Shown piece after piece: positions 32,026-35,562 of a stretch of 35,562 nt of DNA. The notes beneath the pieces are model-generated. The model ran no database searches and had not been told where the DNA came from. It saw nothing but the letters and a program-made list of their open reading frames with translations. The stretch comes from Pirellulaceae bacterium. GTDB taxonomy: Bacteria > Planctomycetota > Planctomycetia > Pirellulales > Pirellulaceae. Location: positions 1 to 35,562 of the forward strand of contig JALOQX010000017.1 of the NCBI GenBank assembly GCA_025459265.1, read 5' to 3'. A program made the position numbers and the translations under genes. How positions within the stretch are numbered: the stretch's first letter is position 1; each line of letters starts with the position of its first letter.

Positions 32026-33275
32026 TCGTCCAGCCAGCGTCCGCCGCGCATGACCCGCGCGACGCGGGCTGCGGGTGACAACAAGATGTCTTCCGGCCGG
32101 CTGATCTCGGCCGGTGGTGCCTGCACCAGCAGCAGGTCAGCGCGCTTGCCGGCCTGCAGACTGCCCACCTCCTGGGCGCAACCCAGTGCGGCGGCGGCGT
32201 CGAGCGTTCCCATCCGCACGATCCGGTCGGGCGCGACGTCGGGATGGTCGCGTGCCGCGCTTTGCAGCTCGTGCCAGAGGCTCCCGTCCGGATTGGACGC
32301 GCGACTGTCCGTGCCGATGACCACCCGCACACCCTGACGCAGCAGGGCGGCCAAGGGATAGGGCGGGTGCGCGAAGTAGCGATGGGTGTGCGGGCAGAAG
32401 ACGACGGCCATGCGGGCCGCCTGTTGCGCGAGGAACGACCAGTCGTCCGGACCGAGATAGTTGCCGTGAATCACCAGGCTCCGCGGTGCCGTCGCCAGGA
32501 TCTCCAGGTAATCCCGGGGCCGGGTACGCTGGGCAAACGCCGCCGGGTGCCAGGCCCCCAGTTGTTCCAGCAGGGTCCGCAGCGGTCCGCCCCCGGTGGC
32601 GAGCAATTCCAGCTCTTCCCGCGACTCGGCCAGATGCAGCGCGACCGGACAGCCCGCATCGCGGGCCATGTGACAGATCATTGTCATCAGTTGCCGCGAC
32701 ACGCTGTACGGCGCATGCGGGCTGAGGCCTCCCTGGACGCCCGGCGCGTGTGCCGTGCGCGCCAGATGCCGCCGGGCGGCCGCCAGCTGCGCTGCGTAGC
32801 GGTCTTCCGCCAGCCCCCGCAGTTCGCGGAAGGCGACGCACCGCACGGGCGCGGCGCTCCAGACGGCCGCAGGCAGGTCGGACGTGATGATGTCACCCAC
32901 GGTCGTGATGCCGTCTGCCAGGCTCTGCCGCAGACCGCGTGCGACACATGCCGCCGCCGCGTCGGCCTCGGGCACCTGCGCGGCGGCGCCGGCGCGACGA
33001 TGCGCAACGACGACGGCGATCCAGTCGGGAAATGGCATCCCGCGCCTTCCCAACGGCTGACTCAACGCGGCGAACTCCAGGTGCGTGTGCGGATTCACCA
33101 GGCCCGGCAGCACGGCCACGTCGCCCAGGTCCACGGCGGCCCGCCCAGACAGGTTCTCGCCGACGGCCGCCAGACGCGTGCCCGCGACCGAGAGGACGCC
33201 GTGCGCAAGCGGCGGCGCATGCACCGGCAGGATCCACCGTGCGCGATACGCCACACCCGACGCGCCCCCCGCCAT
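32007..33275 (-). CDS. Amidohydrolase-superfamily deaminase (MtaD/MqnX-like)
   Basis: A 422-residue metal-dependent hydrolase of the TrzA/ATZ/aminofutalosine-deaminase branch. The metal ligands are visible: the HxH pair in GLVNPHTHLEF, the His of VALHLAESREE, the His of LVIHGNYLGP, and the Asp of IGTDSRASN. SPHAPYSVSRQL recalls aminofutalosine deaminases of the alternative menaquinone pathway, but the resemblance is from memory and no menaquinone genes are nearby. Adenine or cytosine-type deaminases remain possible. ATG 33275 has GGAG 6 nt upstream; GTG 33287 is the alternative. The ABC/CPBP gene ends 22 nt upstream on the same strand, so the two may be co-transcribed. Confidence 0.82.
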   Translation of the reverse strand: MAGGASGVAYRARWILPVHAPPLAHGVLSVAGTRLAAVGENLSGRAAVDLGDVAVLPGLVNPHTHLEFAALSQPLGRRGMPFPDWIAVVVAHRRAGAAAQVPEADAAAACVARGLRQSLADGITTVGDIITSDLPAAVWSAAPVRCVAFRELRGLAEDRYAAQLAAARRHLARTAHAPGVQGGLSPHAPYSVSRQLMTMICHMARDAGCPVALHLAESREELELLATGGGPLRTLLEQLGAWHPAAFAQRTRPRDYLEILATAPRSLVIHGNYLGPDDWSFLAQQAARMAVVFCPHTHRYFAHPPYPLAALLRQGVRVVIGTDSRASNPDGSLWHELQSAARDHPDVAPDRIVRMGTLDAAAALGCAQEVGSLQAGKRADLLLVQAPPAEISRPEDILLSPAARVARVMRGGRWLDDQRRQV

Positions 33276-33297
33276 GACTCGCTCCACTACCCGCCGC

Positions 33298-35517
33298 TCA
33301 GGTCAGCGGAGCGCCTGCCACGGCGCGGCTCACCGCCGCGCCGCGCTGCGCCTCCGACACCGCCTCCGGACTCAGCCGGGAGTACCACCGCAGGATCCAG
33401 CAGCTGACGCCCACCCCCAGAATCAGCGCCGACCAGTCGTACGACACGCTGCCTCCCTGGATCGCCAGCCACCAGTTCCACCACCGCATGCCGTTGTCCG
33501 CGGCCTGCAGGCTGGCCGACAAGGGCAACAGGCTCAGCGTATTGTACACGGCGTGAAAGGCGATGCCGGGCAACAGGCTGCCGGTTTGCACCGCGAGATA
33601 GGCGATGACCATGCCCACCAGCGCTGCGCCGAGCGACTGCTGCAGGATGCCGTGCGTGGCGCCAAACAGGGCACTGCTGGCGATCAGCGCGCCCCACTTG
33701 CTCCCGCGCGTGCGAAAGCCGGACAGCAGGAAGCCGCGGAAGGCCAGCTCTTCGCACACGGCCGGGAGGCACGCCAGCAGCGCGACCGTGGGCCAGAAGC
33801 CCGGACCCGCCACCAGGATCCGCTGCAGCTCCTGCAGTTGACCCAGCAGACTCTCGGGCATGGGATAGAGCGCCTGAATCGCCTCGGCCATGCGCATGGC
33901 CACCGGATGCAGGGCCACCGCCAGCAACATGCCGCGGACGACGGCCTGCGGCCGCACGGGGCGCAGCAACAGCGTGGCCCGGGCACTGCGCGTCAACAGC
34001 GCGGTCAGCAGCAGCACGGGGCCGGCCAACAGCACGACCTGCGTCACACACTGCATCACCGCAAACTCGCGCCACGTGTTCGGCGCCGGAACTGCGAAGC
34101 TGGCAAAGAACCGGACCAGCAGCAACAGCACGCCACAGGCGCACGCCTGGCCGAACGTCGGCGTCTCTTTGCGATCGCGCACCAGATGTCGCAGCCATAA
34201 CCCCAGGTCGATCCGCTCGCTCTCGCGAAACAGTACCGACTCGTTGTTGAACTGGTCCACGGCCCACCGCGTCGCCAGCAGGCAGCAGGCCCCGGTCACC
34301 AGCAGCACCGGCGGCGCGAACCAGACCGCGTCGGCATACTGTCCCTCGACGATGCCCCGCAGTAACAACATGATGCCACTGACCGGAATCAGACTCGTAC
34401 CGAGATTGAGTGACACGGCTGGCAGCAGCGGCAGGATCAGCAGCGGCAGGCAGATCAACAGCAGCGGCATCAGGTAGTACTGACCTTCCTTCGTGCTGCG
34501 CGCAAACGCGGCGATCGCCAGGGCCGAGGCGCTGAAGAGCGCCGACACGGGCAGCAGGGCCAGGACCAGCCAGCCGAGCGCGGCCAAGGGAGGCGGGCCG
34601 ATCGGAAACATCGCCGGCTGCAGCAGAATGACCGCCGTACCGGTCACGGCCAGGCTGACCAGGTTCAACAGCGACGTCGCGGCGCTGAAGCCCATGATCG
34701 TCAGCAGCTTGCCCACGACAATCTCGCTCCGCTCGGCCGGACTGCTCAGCAGCGTCTCGAGCGTGCCGCGTTCCTTTTCGCCGGCGCACAGGTCGACCGC
34801 CGGGTAGAAGGCGCCGGTCAGCGCCCACACGAAGACGACAAAGGGGAGCACCTTGGACCAGAACGCGGCACGCCGCGTCAACTCCTGTGACATGTCGACG
34901 TCGCGAATGCCAAACGGTTCGGTGACGTTCGGCGAGAGGGCGCGGTCGGCCAGGTACTGCCGCACGATCGCGCGGCGCCAGCTCTCGAGCACTCGCCGCA
35001 CCCGCGCGCTGGCCATCCGCGACCGGTCGCTCGCCGCGTCAAACACGACCAGCGGCTCGGGGAACGCGGGAAGTTCGTCCGGGGCGTCGGCGCTCTGCCG
35101 TGGCGCGCGGAACCGGGCCAGCGCGTCCGCAAATCCGGCCGGGAAGACGACGACGACGGCGTACTGGCCGCCCTGAATCGCCGCGCCCGCCCGCGCCGCC
35201 GGCGGCAGCCCGGCGGCCGCCGCGGCGGCCGCGCTCTCCACGTCGACCTGCAGCAGACGCGCTTCGTCCGCCGGGCAGCAGTCCGTATGGAACCGCGCGT
35301 CGTCCCACAGCCGCGGCGCGGACGGCAGTTGCGCGGCACCGAGGATCCACACCGGCGCCGGCTGCTCGTGCGTAAACTGCGCCACCTGCAGGAACGTCAT
35401 GCCCATCAGCGGATAGAGCACCAGCGGCAGGATGGCAATCGTGAAGAGGGTCCGCCGGTCACGGAGCTGATCCCGGACTTCACGCTGAAAAATCAACCTG
35501 ACGTTGGACCAGTTCAT
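33298..35517 (-). CDS. ABC-2 permease fused to a CPBP intramembrane protease
   Basis: A 739-residue two-part membrane protein. The N-terminal ~420 residues match the NatB/ABC-2 permease type: LIFQREVRDQLRDRRTLF, one helix, a large extracytoplasmic domain to about 220, then several helices with the cytoplasmic GEKERGTLETLLSSPAERSEIVVGKLL. The C-terminal ~250 residues are a CPBP (CAAX-type) protease domain with EExxxR in AVCEELAFRGFL near 588, a His in FGATHGILQQ and a His in IAFHAVYN. NatA/NatB pairs export sodium or act on antibiotics. The CPBP part may process or sense an exported peptide; this is inference. ATG 35517 overlaps the end of the upstream frame (35514), so it is probably the second gene of an operon. 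Confidence 0.85.
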   Translation of the reverse strand: MNWSNVRLIFQREVRDQLRDRRTLFTIAILPLVLYPLMGMTFLQVAQFTHEQPAPVWILGAAQLPSAPRLWDDARFHTDCCPADEARLLQVDVESAAAAAAAGLPPAARAGAAIQGGQYAVVVVFPAGFADALARFRAPRQSADAPDELPAFPEPLVVFDAASDRSRMASARVRRVLESWRRAIVRQYLADRALSPNVTEPFGIRDVDMSQELTRRAAFWSKVLPFVVFVWALTGAFYPAVDLCAGEKERGTLETLLSSPAERSEIVVGKLLTIMGFSAATSLLNLVSLAVTGTAVILLQPAMFPIGPPPLAALGWLVLALLPVSALFSASALAIAAFARSTKEGQYYLMPLLLICLPLLILPLLPAVSLNLGTSLIPVSGIMLLLRGIVEGQYADAVWFAPPVLLVTGACCLLATRWAVDQFNNESVLFRESERIDLGLWLRHLVRDRKETPTFGQACACGVLLLLVRFFASFAVPAPNTWREFAVMQCVTQVVLLAGPVLLLTALLTRSARATLLLRPVRPQAVVRGMLLAVALHPVAMRMAEAIQALYPMPESLLGQLQELQRILVAGPGFWPTVALLACLPAVCEELAFRGFLLSGFRTRGSKWGALIASSALFGATHGILQQSLGAALVGMVIAYLAVQTGSLLPGIAFHAVYNTLSLLPLSASLQAADNGMRWWNWWLAIQGGSVSYDWSALILGVGVSCWILRWYSRLSPEAVSEAQRGAAVSRAVAGAPLT

Positions 35518-35562
35518 CGGCCGCCGGGTTCCTGTCGCTGTGGGACGCCGCGCCGCGGCGCG
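35514..35562 (-). CDS. C-terminal tail of an upstream gene, partial
   Basis: In the minus-strand frame ending at TGA 35514-35516, the last 15 residues (APRRGVPQRQEPGGR) are open to the window edge. The stop overlaps the ABC/CPBP ATG as ATGA, a common arrangement for coupled genes. By context the gene could be the partner ABC ATPase, but the short tail shows no domain and may be chance. Confidence 0.3.
   Translation of the reverse strand, partial: APRRGVPQRQEPGGR

Noticed and set aside
30459-32078. Plus-strand open frame of 539 residues over the SpoU, CBS and methyltransferase genes
   Set aside because: Out of frame with three clear genes, with no motif of its own.

Overview
The window is about 35.6 kb of very GC-rich DNA. 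It reads as a piece of a planctomycete chromosome, most likely from the Pirellulales side of Planctomycetota. This is inferred from the gene types together: short Cys-poor lipoproteins, a secretin-N-domain protein without a pore, an ABC-2 permease fused to a CPBP protease, a GC-rich RpoD-type sigma factor with an acidic front end, and short palindromic intergenic repeats. No phage, IS element, CRISPR array or rRNA was seen.

Layout. (1) 1-4750: a non-coding stretch with a palindromic repeat, a tRNA-Arg(CCT) on the minus strand with its own promoter, a divergent UvrA paralogue, a ThiF/MoeB-type E1-like enzyme, and a 54-residue lipoprotein that is easy to miss. (2) 5000-10300: a soluble Ser/Thr kinase; an L-2-hydroxyglutarate oxidase (lhgO) divergent from a lactate permease (lctP), suggesting hydroxyacid uptake and oxidation; and a dihydroorotate-dehydrogenase-like flavoprotein. 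(3) 10360-14580: sigma-70 and a PEBP lipoprotein on the minus strand, divergent from an HtrA/DegQ protease with two PDZ domains. (4) 14600-19750: paired hairpins, a membrane-anchored coiled-coil/HEAT protein, two HAD proteins (one canonical, one degenerate), a 79-residue lipoprotein and an Nramp-like transporter lacking the canonical metal-site motif.

(5) 19750-26590 is the most coherent system: five minus-strand genes in a tight run. They are a GT4-like glycosyltransferase, a HAD protein with a DxY motif, a second GT4 resembling mannosylglucosylglycerate synthases, a GH13_18 sugar phosphorylase, and a glucosyl-3-phosphoglycerate synthase (GT81). Together they suggest synthesis and recycling of a glucosylglycerate-based compatible solute, or of an oligosaccharide primed on it. 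The run ends in a 56-bp palindrome that holds the stop codons of both convergent neighbours.

(6) 26600-35562: a 1026-residue secretin-N-domain protein, a SpoU-type RNA methyltransferase, a two-CBS-domain protein, a small SAM methyltransferase, an amidohydrolase, and an ABC-2 permease/CPBP protease fusion preceded by the tail of another ORF at the window edge.

All functional calls rest on motif reading by eye. No alignments, structure predictions or database searches were run. Promoters are -35/-10 matches judged by eye and are only candidates.
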